DNA from: Clostridium sp. CAG:1193
GTDB lineage: Bacteria > Bacillota_I > Bacilli_A > RF39 > UBA660
Assembly: GCA_000436255.1 (NCBI GenBank)
Contig: HF990776.1
Coordinates: 1 to 25,613 of the forward strand
DNA: 25,613 nt
Direction: 5' to 3'
Part shown: one piece after another, positions 1 to 7,044 of the stretch
Layout of the letters: each line of letters starts with the position of its first letter
How positions within the stretch are numbered: position 1 is the first letter of the stretch
Notes under the pieces: model-generated
What the model saw: only the letters and a program-made list of their open reading frames with translations
Database searches by the model: none
What the model was told of the DNA's origin: nothing
Position numbers and translations under genes: made by a program

Positions 1-48
1 CGCATGTCAGAGTCAAAGTCTGATGCCTTACCACTTGGCTACGAGGCA
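1..48 (-). tRNA. tRNA-Gln(UUG), 3' part missing at window edge
   Basis: Read on the minus strand, the sequence has a 7-nt acceptor 5' strand (TGCCTCG), a D arm of the form GCCAAGTGGTAAGGC, and an anticodon arm TCAGA-CTTTGAC-TCTGA. The loop gives anticodon TTG, so glutamine. The variable loop begins, but the T arm and acceptor 3' strand lie beyond position 1. It is the last member of a minus-strand tRNA run (Val, Thr, Tyr, Gln) with about 11 nt between it and tRNA-Tyr. Confidence 0.93.
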
Positions 49-59
49 AAAAACCAATA

Positions 60-143
60 TGGTGGAGAGAAGTGGATTCGAACCACTGAACCCGAAGGAA
101 CAGATTTACAGTCTGTCGCGTTTAGCCTCTTCGCTATCTCTCC
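60..143 (-). tRNA. tRNA-Tyr(GUA)
   Basis: This is a class II tRNA with a long variable arm. The acceptor strands GGAGAGA and TCTCTCC pair, the anticodon loop CTGTAAA gives GTA, and the T arm contains GGTTCGAATCC. The 3' CCA is encoded (TGG at 60-62 on the plus strand). It lies between tRNA-Thr and tRNA-Gln and is probably cut from one precursor with them. Confidence 0.97.
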
Positions 144-152
144 ATAAAAACA

Positions 153-228
<76 letters not shown>

Positions 229-235
229 ACACAAA

Positions 236-312
236 TGGTGGAGAATATAGGACTCGAACCTATGACCCCCTGCTTGTAAGGCAGATGCTCTAACCAACTG
301 AGCTAATCCTCC
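236..312 (-). tRNA. tRNA-Val(UAC)
   Basis: A complete cloverleaf with acceptor GGAGGAT/ATTCTCC (one G-U pair), D arm GCTCAGTTGGTTAGAGC, an anticodon loop CTTACAA giving TAC, and T arm AGGTTCGAGTCCT. The CCA end is encoded. It is the promoter-proximal member of the tRNA operon. Confidence 0.97.
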
Positions 313-334
313 AAATTTCCAATTGACGTATACT

Positions 335-364
335 AATATACCATTTATACAAACAAATTGTCAA
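335..364 (-). promoter_or_regulatory. sigma-A-type promoter of the tRNA operon
   Basis: On the minus strand there is a consensus -35 TTGACA (359-364), an 18-nt spacer ending in TGG (an extended -10), and -10 TATATT (335-340). The first tRNA (Val) begins about 22 nt downstream. The element lies in the 55-nt gap between the S1-domain gene and the tRNAs, so the tRNAs do not depend on readthrough from that gene. Confidence 0.8.
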
Positions 365-367
365 TAC

Positions 368-724
368 CTATAATCCTATTTCTACTAGTTTTTTTTCTAT
401 CCATGAATTCAGATTACGTTTTAAGCATAAAAAGCCAGTTCCTGTTTCCTTAATTTTAGATTTTTTAAAAGAATTTTCTACCTTATATTTTATATCTTTA
501 ATAGATAGTTTCAAATGGTTTGTTGTCTCATCTACATCAATAATCTTAACAAAAATCGTTTCACCTACTTTTCCAAAATCATTAGGATCACGTACAAAAC
601 CATTCGAAATTTCTGAAATGTGTATAAGCCCGCTATAAAAATTATCAAGACTTACGAATATACCATAATTCTCAATACCGGTGATGTTACCCTTTACTAT
701 TTTACCCGTTTTATACTGTGCCAT
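368..724 (-). CDS. yugI: S1 RNA-binding domain protein (GSP13/YugI/CvfD-like)
   Basis: This is a 118-residue protein with one S1 OB-fold domain from about residue 5 to 75: an opening KTGKIVKGNITGIENYGIFV, then GLIHISEIS and a closing strand around LKLSIKDI. The length and the short basic tail ending in a WIEKKL helix fit the general stress protein 13 / CvfD family. That family binds ribosomes or RNA and acts as a post-transcriptional regulator in Firmicutes. The start at 724 is preferred over an in-frame ATG at 739, because GAGGTG sits 7 nt before it. The gene stands alone with its own extended -10 promoter. The exact subfamily is inferred from size and architecture. Confidence 0.85.
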   Translation of the reverse strand: MAQYKTGKIVKGNITGIENYGIFVSLDNFYSGLIHISEISNGFVRDPNDFGKVGETIFVKIIDVDETTNHLKLSIKDIKYKVENSFKKSKIKETGTGFLCLKRNLNSWIEKKLVEIGL

Positions 725-743
725 ACATAAACACCTCATGAAA

Positions 744-771
744 ATTATAGCACTTTTTTTTATTTTTTCAA
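744..771 (-). promoter_or_regulatory. promoter of the S1-domain gene
   Basis: The minus strand carries -35 TTGAAA (766-771), a 16-nt A-rich spacer ending in TGC, and a perfect -10 TATAAT (744-749). The TGC gives an extended -10. The start codon is about 20 nt downstream. Confidence 0.75.
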
Positions 772-901
772 ATCATATTTTAAATTTTGTTAATCATAAT
801 AAGAAAATACACACTATATTTCAATTCTCCTTATATACATTTTCATTTTAGAAATTTAGCAGTCAAAATTAAGTTCATTACATTAATATTGAAAATTCCA
901 G

Positions 902-930
902 TTGAAAGTTAAAAAAAAATGTGCAATAAT
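902..930 (+). promoter_or_regulatory. promoter of the NifU-domain gene
   Basis: The plus strand has -35 TTGAAA (902-907), a 17-nt spacer ending in TGC (extended -10) and -10 AATAAT (925-930). It resembles the divergent promoter at 744-771 in its A-tract spacer and GTGC preceding the -10. The start codon at 949 follows by 18 nt. Confidence 0.7.
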
Positions 931-948
931 TATCAGTGGTGATTGCAA

Positions 949-1284
949 ATGAATAATAATGATAACAATAATATAAATGCCAGCATTAACAATGATATCA
1001 ATAATAACAACATTAATAATACAGACAGCAATATTAATAATATTAAAAATAATGAAATAGAATTAAAAATTAAAGATGTACTTAATAAAATTAGACCATT
1101 CCTAAACAATGATGGTGGAGATGTTGAATACATTAAATTTGAAAATGGAATAGTATATGTCAAATTGCTAGGATCTTGTCAAGATTGTCCTGTAGCTGAT
1201 AATACAATAAATGATATGCTAGAATACACGCTAACTTTTGAAATACCAGAAGTTACCCGTGTTGTTAACGTTATTGATATATAA
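949..1284 (+). CDS. NifU-like (Nfu C-terminal domain) Fe-S scaffold protein with Asn-rich N-terminal tail
   Basis: The protein has 111 residues. Residues from about 43 to the end form a NifU C-terminal (Nfu) domain: IKDVLNKIRPFLNNDGGDVE, then the metal-binding C-x-x-C in GSCQDCPVA, ending IPEVTRVVNVI. Nfu proteins carry and deliver [4Fe-4S] or [2Fe-2S] clusters in the cytoplasm. The first ~40 residues are low complexity, mostly Asn and Ile, encoded by AAT/AAC and ATT runs, and are not part of the usual ~75-80 residue domain. An in-frame TTG at 943 is less likely as the start, because the GGTGAT site leaves no spacing for it. The gene is monocistronic and converges on the YutH-like gene with 3 nt between the stops. 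Confidence 0.9.
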   Translation: MNNNDNNNINASINNDINNNNINNTDSNINNIKNNEIELKIKDVLNKIRPFLNNDGGDVEYIKFENGIVYVKLLGSCQDCPVADNTINDMLEYTLTFEIPEVTRVVNVIDI

Positions 1285-1287
1285 TAA

Positions 1288-2232
1288 TTATTTTGAAGCT
1301 AGCCATTCAACATAAGGAATAGGCGTTTTCAAAAGAATGATTTTGAGAAATTCTTCATACGCTGAAGATTTTTTTATTATGCAAGAAATTACATTTTCAT
1401 TAAGAGAATTGTCTATAACATTTTCATACAAATCAAAATAATATGACGGAAATAATAATCTTGCAAATAATAACTTAAGTGCCTCATTATCAAATATATA
1501 TTTTTTAAAAATGCGCTCAAGAATGATATTGCATTTATCAACTATCATATTCTCACTATTTACTACACCTTCTACACAAGAATTCTCACCATAGAAAAAA
1601 ACACTTTTTATATATTCTGCAATATCTCTAACTTTATAATCTATTACCAAGTTAAACGGATTATACAAATCAAATAAAGTAGATGTCACGCCTATTCTTC
1701 TATGACAAATTGAAATTAAAGAAGCAGGCGTTTTTATATCCTTAACATAAGAAATCGCATTTTCTGCAAGTCCTAAATAATAATCAATTGTCTTATATAT
1801 ATAAGGATATTTTTTTATTAAATGCCCTATATGATATTCAAAATAATCAACCTTACTACTCCAAAGATTGGCCCAATTCATTCGTCCTATAATATTATTA
1901 GGTTTAATTGTATCATTATAATCAAGCATATAAAATATGTCCTCTATTTTTATTGGAATATTTTCATTTATATATACACGAAGCAATGCGTAAGAGTTAT
2001 TATCACACAAAAAAACTGCTTTTCCATCTTTTGTTAATACAATCTCATGAACTAAAGAACCTCTTTCTATCATTTCTTTATTTAATTTAACCAAAGTATC
2101 CATTTCTTCTAAATTTCTTTCATACATAATTATGTAATACTTCTCATTATTTAGAAAGAATCTATAATTTCTACCAACCTTTTCAATCGTATTAGGATAT
2201 AAATTATAATAATAATCAATATAATTATTCAT
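1288..2232 (-). CDS. YutH-like spore coat protein (CotS/aminoglycoside-phosphotransferase-like fold)
   Basis: The protein has 314 residues from the start chosen here. An ATG at 2232 sits 4 nt after GGTGGG; an in-frame ATG at 2244 would overlap that site. It resembles the CotS/YutH family, which has a kinase-like fold and is made in the mother cell for the spore coat. The supporting segment is around residues 175-220: ICHRRI where phosphotransferases have a catalytic HxD loop, then VIDYKVRDIAEYIK, matching the ID(F)...RDLAE signature. The catalytic Asp is not evident, so it may be a pseudokinase. In B. subtilis a yutI (NifU) gene lies in the same general area as yutH, which supports the call. 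No terminator is obvious between it and the convergent gene. The family call is by motif recognition, not a search. Confidence 0.6.
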   Translation of the reverse strand: MNNYIDYYYNLYPNTIEKVGRNYRFFLNNEKYYIIMYERNLEEMDTLVKLNKEMIERGSLVHEIVLTKDGKAVFLCDNNSYALLRVYINENIPIKIEDIFYMLDYNDTIKPNNIIGRMNWANLWSSKVDYFEYHIGHLIKKYPYIYKTIDYYLGLAENAISYVKDIKTPASLISICHRRIGVTSTLFDLYNPFNLVIDYKVRDIAEYIKSVFFYGENSCVEGVVNSENMIVDKCNIILERIFKKYIFDNEALKLLFARLLFPSYYFDLYENVIDNSLNENVISCIIKKSSAYEEFLKIILLKTPIPYVEWLASK

Positions 2233-2281
2233 AATTCCCACCATTACATAATATGTTTCAAATTTATTTTTATGTTATAGA

Positions 2282-2289
2282 GTTATATG
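2282..2289 (-). promoter_or_regulatory. possible sigma-E-type -10 element of the YutH-like gene
   Basis: The minus-strand octamer CATATAAC matches 6 of 8 positions of the mother-cell sigma-E -10 (CATACAMT), about 49 nt before the start codon. A convincing -35 at the expected spacing is not visible. Its weight comes from similar ATCATATA strings before spoIVA and spoVIF. Confidence 0.3.
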
Positions 2290-2549
2290 ATACATAATAT
2301 ATATTTTTGGATTTTTCTATAAAAATAACACCAACACCTATTACAAATTCAATCATTGTCATACACTGACACAATACATATTCGTTCATTTAAAAATTTT
2401 TCCATAAAACACATTCCTATAAATCATTTCATATAAAAAAGTAAATACTAAAATGCATTTATAAATTTAATCATTACTGCACATTAGTATAATTTGCACC
2501 TGCTGATTCCATAATTTTCCATAAAATCCATTATTTATATAAATTATAT

Positions 2550-2581
2550 AAAAAAATAAACCCAACGTGCATTCGTGGGTT
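2550..2581 (-). terminator. rho-independent terminator
   Basis: On the minus strand, AACCCACG and CGTTGGGTT pair (one bulged base) around a 6-nt loop, followed by TTTATTTTTTT. It ends either the candidate small RNA or the rny transcript, about 200 nt beyond the rny stop. Confidence 0.85.
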
Positions 2582-2648
2582 GCTGTGAGTTACATTATAA
2601 ATAGTGCTAGTAATTTTCTTACCAGCACTACTTAACAAAAACTCATTA
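2550..2648 (-). ncRNA. candidate structured small RNA (or structured 3' UTR of rny)
   Basis: The 530-nt gap between rny and the YutH-like gene holds an ordered set of helices on the minus strand. An outer stem TGAGTT/AACTCA (2640-2645 with 2586-2591) encloses a 10-bp hairpin with a 7-nt loop (2620-2629 with 2603-2612, one G-U). A terminator hairpin then follows at 2559-2581. Upstream is a weak promoter-like pair, TTGTAC (2673-2678), 18 nt, TAATAT (2649-2654), which would start transcription at the outer stem. I do not recognise it as a known family or riboswitch. The nearest downstream gene starts 320 nt after the terminator, so cis control of it is unlikely. The rest of 2245-2777 shows no supported gene. 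Confidence 0.5.
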
Positions 2649-2777
2649 ATATTATTTTTATCAAATACTTAAGTACAATACGTACATGTGTATTTTTTCC
2701 ATAATTTACCATTATAGAAAATTACTTAAATCATAAGAATATGCAAAATATAAATTTATTACACTCTTTAATTTTTA

Positions 2778-4331
2778 TTATTTAGCTTCCTCTACAGCTC
2801 TTGTTTCCCTAATTACAGTTACTTTAACTGTACCTGGATATTGCATTTCACTTTCTATTCTATCTTTTATATCCCTTGCTATTTTAAAACTCTTCAAATC
2901 ATCAATTTGATCAGGTTTTACAAGAACTCTTAATTCTCTACCAGCTTGCATTGCATAAGATTTTTCTATACCATCAAAACTATTTGCAATTTCCTCTAGT
3001 TGTTCTAGTCTCTTAATATAATTTTCCAAAGAATCATTTCTTGCACCTGGTCTTGATGCAGAAAGTGCATCAGCAATAGCCACAAGAACCGAAATGATAC
3101 TTGTTGCCTCTGTATCACCATGATGTGAAGCAATTGCATTAATAACAACTTTATCTTCATTAAATTTTTTAGCTAGATCTACACCAATTTCTACATGACT
3201 ACCTTCTACTTCAAAATCAATAGCCTTTCCTATATCATGAAGTAGTCCTGCTCTTTTAGCCAAATTAACATTTTCACCAAGTTCTGCTGCCATTATTCCT
3301 GCAAGATGAGCAACTTCTTTAGAATGTTGCAACGCATTTTGACCATAACTAGTTCTAAAATATAATTTACCTAATATTTCTACTAATTCTGGAGTCATCT
3401 TTGAAAGCCCTAATTCAAAAGCAGCTTGATTTCCATACTCCATAATTTTGTTGTTAAAATCTCTACATGTTTTATCATATAATTCTTCAATTCTGGCTGG
3501 ATGTATTCTACCATCTTTTATTAAAGTTTCTATAGTTTGCTTTGCAATTTCTCTTCTTAAAGGATCAAAACTTGATAATACTATTGCCTCAGGGGTGTCA
3601 TCAATTATCAAATCAACACCTGTTACAGCTTCGATAGTTCTTATGTTTCTACCTTCTCTACCAATTATTCTTCCTTTCATTTCGTCACTAGGAAGAGTAA
3701 CAACTGATACCGTTTTCTCGTTTGTCACATCAGATGCATATTTTTGCATTGACATTACAAGCATATCTTTTGCTTTTTTATCAACTTCTAACTTTGATTC
3801 AATTTCTTTTTCTTTTATGTAAGCAGATATTTCGACTTCCATATCACTTTCAACGCGTTTCATTATCATGTCATGCGCTTTTTCTTTTGAAAAACCGGAA
3901 ATTTTTTCCAATAATTCTAATTGTTTCTTTCGAATTTCTTCCATTTCTTCTTCTGCTTTTTGGATTTCTTTTTGTTTTAAAATTAGGGAGTTATCCCTTT
4001 CTTCAAGCATTTTGTCTCTATTTTGAAGCATTTCATCTCTTCTATCAATACCTTTTTCTCTTTGAAGTAATCTATCCTCTAACTCTTTTATTTCATTTTT
4101 CTTTTCTCTTATTTCTTTTTCAGTCTCAAGTTTTAATTTATGATTTTCTTCTTTTGCTTCAAGAATTGATTCCCTTTTTATTTTTTCGGAATCTTTTTTT
4201 GCTTTTTCTAGTATTTCCTCAACTTTATTAGATGCGCTACTTACTCTAACATTGTTATAAATAATAACAGAAACAGCACCTACTCCCAATCCAATTACAG
4301 AGGTCAAAATGGAAAATATTACATGTTCCAT
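2778..4331 (-). CDS. rny: ribonuclease Y
   Basis: RNase Y is the membrane-anchored endoribonuclease that starts mRNA decay in Firmicutes. The 517-residue protein has the full family layout. An N-terminal membrane segment spans about residues 4-25, and a long Lys/Glu-rich coiled coil runs to about 190. A KH RNA-binding domain contains GRIIGREGRNIRTIE and DDTPEAI. An HD phosphohydrolase domain follows, with HSKEVAHLAG and the metal-binding HDIGKA, then SHHGD and a C-terminal region. The start ATG follows AAGGAGGAATT, the strongest ribosome binding site seen here. It has its own promoter at 4384-4412, so it is transcribed separately from recA although they are neighbours, as in B. subtilis. Confidence 0.98.
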   Translation of the reverse strand: MEHVIFSILTSVIGLGVGAVSVIIYNNVRVSSASNKVEEILEKAKKDSEKIKRESILEAKEENHKLKLETEKEIREKKNEIKELEDRLLQREKGIDRRDEMLQNRDKMLEERDNSLILKQKEIQKAEEEMEEIRKKQLELLEKISGFSKEKAHDMIMKRVESDMEVEISAYIKEKEIESKLEVDKKAKDMLVMSMQKYASDVTNEKTVSVVTLPSDEMKGRIIGREGRNIRTIEAVTGVDLIIDDTPEAIVLSSFDPLRREIAKQTIETLIKDGRIHPARIEELYDKTCRDFNNKIMEYGNQAAFELGLSKMTPELVEILGKLYFRTSYGQNALQHSKEVAHLAGIMAAELGENVNLAKRAGLLHDIGKAIDFEVEGSHVEIGVDLAKKFNEDKVVINAIASHHGDTEATSIISVLVAIADALSASRPGARNDSLENYIKRLEQLEEIANSFDGIEKSYAMQAGRELRVLVKPDQIDDLKSFKIARDIKDRIESEMQYPGTVKVTVIRETRAVEEAK

Positions 4332-4383
4332 AATTCCTCCTTGTATTTATTTTATATCGTTAATTTTTTAACTATATACTTCT

Positions 4384-4412
4384 ATTTTAAAATTGATTTA
4401 TAATAAAGTCAA
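4384..4412 (-). promoter_or_regulatory. sigma-A promoter of rny
   Basis: The minus strand shows -35 TTGACT (4407-4412), a 17-nt spacer and -10 TAAAAT (4384-4389), with the rny start about 53 nt downstream. The rest of the recA-rny gap (4413-4644) is AT-rich and I see no gene or other clear element in it. Confidence 0.75.
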
Positions 4413-4644
4413 GAAAAAACTCTTGTTGTACATGATATATAAATGGAAATAATAGTGTCGGAATATATTATTAGCTCATAACTATATTTTATTACAGATA
4501 ATCTTATGTACTTTTTATGCCTTTTTAGACTCTTTATTTTTTAATTTATATTTTTAGATATACATACAAAGATATATAATATACTACATTATTGTCTGTA
4601 TAGATGATAGCATTATAATTATTTACCAAAGAAAAGTTTACTAT

Positions 4645-4728
4645 AAAAAAACACTATTATTTTTCAATATGAATTTTTTAAAATTTAACTTAAATACCAG
4701 TTAATTCACATCATCTACTAACAGTGTT
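4645..4728 (-). terminator. long nested-hairpin terminator of recA
   Basis: Starting 14 nt after the recA stop, the minus strand forms a 10-bp outer stem AACACTGTTA/TAATAGTGTT (4719-4728 with 4650-4659, one G-U) followed directly by T6. Inside it are ATGTGAATT/AATTCATAT and then TTAACT/AGTTAA. The whole hairpin spans about 79 nt, far longer than the usual 20-30 nt terminator. It may be a rod-like 3' structure that also protects the mRNA. Confidence 0.65.
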
Positions 4729-4741
4729 ATTTACTATATTT

Positions 4742-5773
4742 TTATTTACTATCCTCTTTTTTTCCTATGTTGTAGTGTTCTCTTACTTTTGCATCTATTT
4801 CATCTCTTAATTTTGTATTTTCTTTAAGTAATTGTTTAACGTTCTCTTTTCCTTGCCCTATTTTTTCTCCATTATAAGAATACCAAGCACCGCTTTTATC
4901 TATTACACTTATATCGCTAGCTAAATCTATTAATTCTCCTTCTTTACTAACACCTTCACCATACATTATATCTACATTAGCTGTTTTAAATGGTGGTGCA
5001 ACTTTATTTTTTACTACTTTTATAACAGTTCTATTGCCTACTACAGAGTCTCCTTGCTTAATCTGTTCAGCACGTCTTACATCAAGTCTTATAGTAGAAT
5101 AGAATTTAAGTGCTCTACCTCCTGGTGTTGTTTCTGGATTACCAAACATTACTCCTACTTTCTCTCTTAATTGGTTAATAAATATTACAATTGTATTTGT
5201 TTTATTAATTGTACCTGATAATTTTCTTAATGCCTGACTCATTAGTCTTGCTTGAAGGCCAACGTGAGAATCTCCCATTTCTCCTTCTATTTCTGCTTGT
5301 GGTACAAGTGCAGCAACTGAATCTATAACAACTATATTAATTGCCTCACTTCTTACTAACGCCTCACATATTTCAAGTGCTTGTTCTCCTGTATCCGGCT
5401 GTGATAGTAATAATTCATCTATATTTACTCCTAAGTTTTTAGCATACACAGGATCAAGTGCATGTTCTGCATCTATAAATGCTGCTCGTCCTCCTGTTTT
5501 TTGTACTTCTGCAATTGCGTGAAGTGCAAATGTAGTTTTACCACTTGATTCAGGTCCATATATTTCTATTATTCTTCCCTTTGGATAACCACCAACGCCT
5601 AATGCAATATCAAGTGCTAATGAACCTGTTGAACAAACATCAACTCCTTTAGTCTCGCTTCCTCCAAGTCTCATTATTGAACCCTTACCGAATTGTTTTT
5701 CAATATCAGCAAGAACTTGATCTAACATTTTACTTTTATCTACTTCTTTTTCTTTTGCCATGTTTTCCTCCAT
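4742..5773 (-). CDS. recA: recombinase RecA
   Basis: RecA polymerises on single-stranded DNA, catalyses strand exchange and triggers LexA self-cleavage. The 343 residues show Walker A GPESSGKTT, FIDAEHALDP, Walker B VVIDSVAALVP, the L2 region with NQLREKVGVMFGNPETTPGG, and a short acidic/basic C-terminal tail ending GKKEDSK. Two starts are possible. The ATG at 5773 follows GAGGAATT; an in-frame ATG at 5761 follows GGAGGAAAAC, which lies inside the first codons. The shorter form (339 residues, starting MAKEKEV) is equally credible. It has its own promoter and a LexA-type box. It follows pgsA without the cinA gene often found between them. Confidence 0.99.
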   Translation of the reverse strand: MEENMAKEKEVDKSKMLDQVLADIEKQFGKGSIMRLGGSETKGVDVCSTGSLALDIALGVGGYPKGRIIEIYGPESSGKTTFALHAIAEVQKTGGRAAFIDAEHALDPVYAKNLGVNIDELLLSQPDTGEQALEICEALVRSEAINIVVIDSVAALVPQAEIEGEMGDSHVGLQARLMSQALRKLSGTINKTNTIVIFINQLREKVGVMFGNPETTPGGRALKFYSTIRLDVRRAEQIKQGDSVVGNRTVIKVVKNKVAPPFKTANVDIMYGEGVSKEGELIDLASDISVIDKSGAWYSYNGEKIGQGKENVKQLLKENTKLRDEIDAKVREHYNIGKKEDSK

Positions 5774-5791
5774 AATTCCTCTTATGCTCTA

Positions 5792-5820
5792 ATTGTATAC
5801 TATAATTAAAAATAAATCAA
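5792..5820 (-). promoter_or_regulatory. sigma-A promoter of recA
   Basis: The minus strand has -35 TTGATT (5815-5820), a 17-nt spacer and -10 TACAAT (5792-5797), about 19 nt before the upstream start codon. The LexA-type box lies 9 nt upstream of the -35. Confidence 0.8.
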
Positions 5821-5829
5821 GTACTTTTT

Positions 5830-5843
5830 CAAACATTTGTTTG
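5830..5843 (-). promoter_or_regulatory. LexA (DinR) operator candidate of recA
   Basis: CAAACAAATGTTTG matches the Gram-positive LexA box CGAACRNRYGTTYG at every specified position except the second. It forms an inverted repeat with 6-bp arms and sits just upstream of the recA -35. SOS control of recA by LexA is well established in Bacilli. lexA itself is not in the window. Confidence 0.72.
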
Positions 5844-5856
5844 TGATGTATTGCAC

Positions 5857-5905
5857 AAAAAAACCAAGAAATTATTAAAAATTTGATTTTTTGCTAATTT
5901 TTTGG
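5857..5905 (-). terminator. terminator after pgsA
   Basis: On the minus strand, CCAA-A-AAATTA pairs with TAATTT-C-TTGG (one internal mismatch) around an A/T-rich loop, followed by seven T. It starts about 30 nt after the pgsA stop and separates rodZ-pgsA from recA. Confidence 0.6.
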
Positions 5906-5934
5906 CTCTATATAATACAATTTTATAATTTTTG

Positions 5935-6534
5935 CTACTTAGAAAAAATTAATTTTTTATTTAAATACCAGTATTCTATTCCTGAATATATTGATAAAAC
6001 AGTTGCTATAACAAGTAAAACAGTAGATACATCTATATTCCAAATTTCAAATGGTAAATTATAGAAAAATGTTAATGTAAGACCTACCATCATTATTGCT
6101 GTTTTAGCTTTACCCGCTTTACCTGCTGCTACTACTACACCTTTATTGGCAGCCATCATTCTAATTGAGTCTACAATTGTATCTCTAAAAATTATTACAA
6201 CTGGTATTATTGGACTAATTATTGCATTTGTAGCTAATAATATTAGTACTGAATTTACAAGTACTTTATCTGCAATTGCATCAATAAATTTTCCAAAATC
6301 TGTAACTAATCCTCTTTTTCTTGCAATTTTTCCATCTAGGAAATCAGTAAAACTTGCTATAACAAACAATATTCCAGATATTATATATCTACTATCTACT
6401 TCTATTACTTCTTTAAACCTCCATGTCCACATAGGAAATTCTATTCCTACTTGATAGAATGGAAATGTTAAAATTATAATTATAACTACAGTCAATATTA
6501 TACGAGATATTGTTAATCTATTTGGTAAATTCAT
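5935..6534 (-). CDS. pgsA: CDP-diacylglycerol--glycerol-3-phosphate 3-phosphatidyltransferase
   Basis: This enzyme makes phosphatidylglycerophosphate from CDP-diacylglycerol and glycerol-3-phosphate, the committed step to phosphatidylglycerol. The 199-residue protein is hydrophobic with several membrane helices. It contains the CDP-alcohol phosphotransferase signature DGxxARxxxxxxxxGxxxDxxxD at about residues 67-90 (DGKIARKRG...GKFIDAIAD). It starts MNLPNRLTISRI, typical of PgsA. The ribosome binding site AGGAG overlaps the end of rodZ, 12 nt upstream, so the two are co-expressed. The rodZ-pgsA-recA order matches other Bacilli. Confidence 0.96.
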   Translation of the reverse strand: MNLPNRLTISRIILTVVIIIILTFPFYQVGIEFPMWTWRFKEVIEVDSRYIISGILFVIASFTDFLDGKIARKRGLVTDFGKFIDAIADKVLVNSVLILLATNAIISPIIPVVIIFRDTIVDSIRMMAANKGVVVAAGKAGKAKTAIMMVGLTLTFFYNLPFEIWNIDVSTVLLVIATVLSIYSGIEYWYLNKKLIFSK

Positions 6535-6546
6535 AAATACACTCCT

Positions 6547-7017
6547 TTAATATAATGCTGCTAATAAAGCATCATTTTTTTCATTTTTATTTTTTACTAC
6601 AGTAACTGTAACAATTAATGCTACTATTAGTAATATTGCTACTATTATAAAAATAATTTTCTTCTTGCTTTTTGTTTTTGTTACAGGCATTGTATAAGGT
6701 GATAAAGCTTCTTTATTTGCTTCTTCCTTTTCTTTTTGCTTATTTATTCTCTCAATTACGTCTGTTGGAATTTTAGATGTATATTCAAACATAAATTCAT
6801 TAAATTCCTCTATTAATTCTTCATAATCAAGCCCTAAATATTTAGCATAATCATATATATTCTTTTTAAGAGCATAATTATCCAAGAAGGCATCTTTATT
6901 GCCTTGTTCTATATTTTTTATATCAGACACGCTTATTCTTAAATCCTCTGATACTTCTTCTAGAGATAAACCACTTTCTTCTCTTGAAGCTTTAAGTTTC
7001 TCTCCTATGTCCTTCAT
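6547..7017 (-). CDS. rodZ: RodZ-like helix-turn-helix membrane protein (short form)
   Basis: RodZ links the MreB cytoskeleton to the wall-elongation machinery. This 156-residue protein has an N-terminal HTH_25/XRE-type domain (residues ~3-70: IGEKLKASREESGLSLEEVSEDLRIS, then NIEQGN). A basic linker and one membrane helix at about 122-142 follow. Only about a dozen residues lie outside the membrane. The large extracytoplasmic domain of many RodZ proteins (for example the longer B. subtilis YmfM) is absent. The end looks natural, since the next gene's AGGAG follows the stop directly. The call rests on the domain order and the position before pgsA. Confidence 0.85.
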   Translation of the reverse strand: MKDIGEKLKASREESGLSLEEVSEDLRISVSDIKNIEQGNKDAFLDNYALKKNIYDYAKYLGLDYEELIEEFNEFMFEYTSKIPTDVIERINKQKEKEEANKEALSPYTMPVTKTKSKKKIIFIIVAILLIVALIVTVTVVKNKNEKNDALLAALY

Positions 7018-7044
7018 TTAATTCATCCTTCCTTATGAAAATAA

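Noticed and set aside
933..1163. 76-residue minus-strand Leu/Ile/Ser-rich open frame
   Set aside because: It is the complement of the Asn-rich AAT/ATT repeat coding region of the NifU-domain gene.
2270..2389. 39-residue minus-strand ORF (MNEYVLCQC...) upstream of the YutH-like gene
   Set aside because: No ribosome site at a sensible distance, and it overlaps the candidate sigma-E element. The region also has overlapping short frames, as expected by chance in AT-rich DNA.
2395..2710. Repeated TTCCATAA strings as a CRISPR or direct-repeat array
   Set aside because: The copies are only about 8-10 nt, irregularly spaced and in AT-rich background; there are no constant spacers or cas genes.
3448..4231. 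Two long plus-strand open frames opposite rny
   Set aside because: They lie entirely antisense to a full-length, strongly conserved RNase Y gene and have hydrophobic shadow composition.
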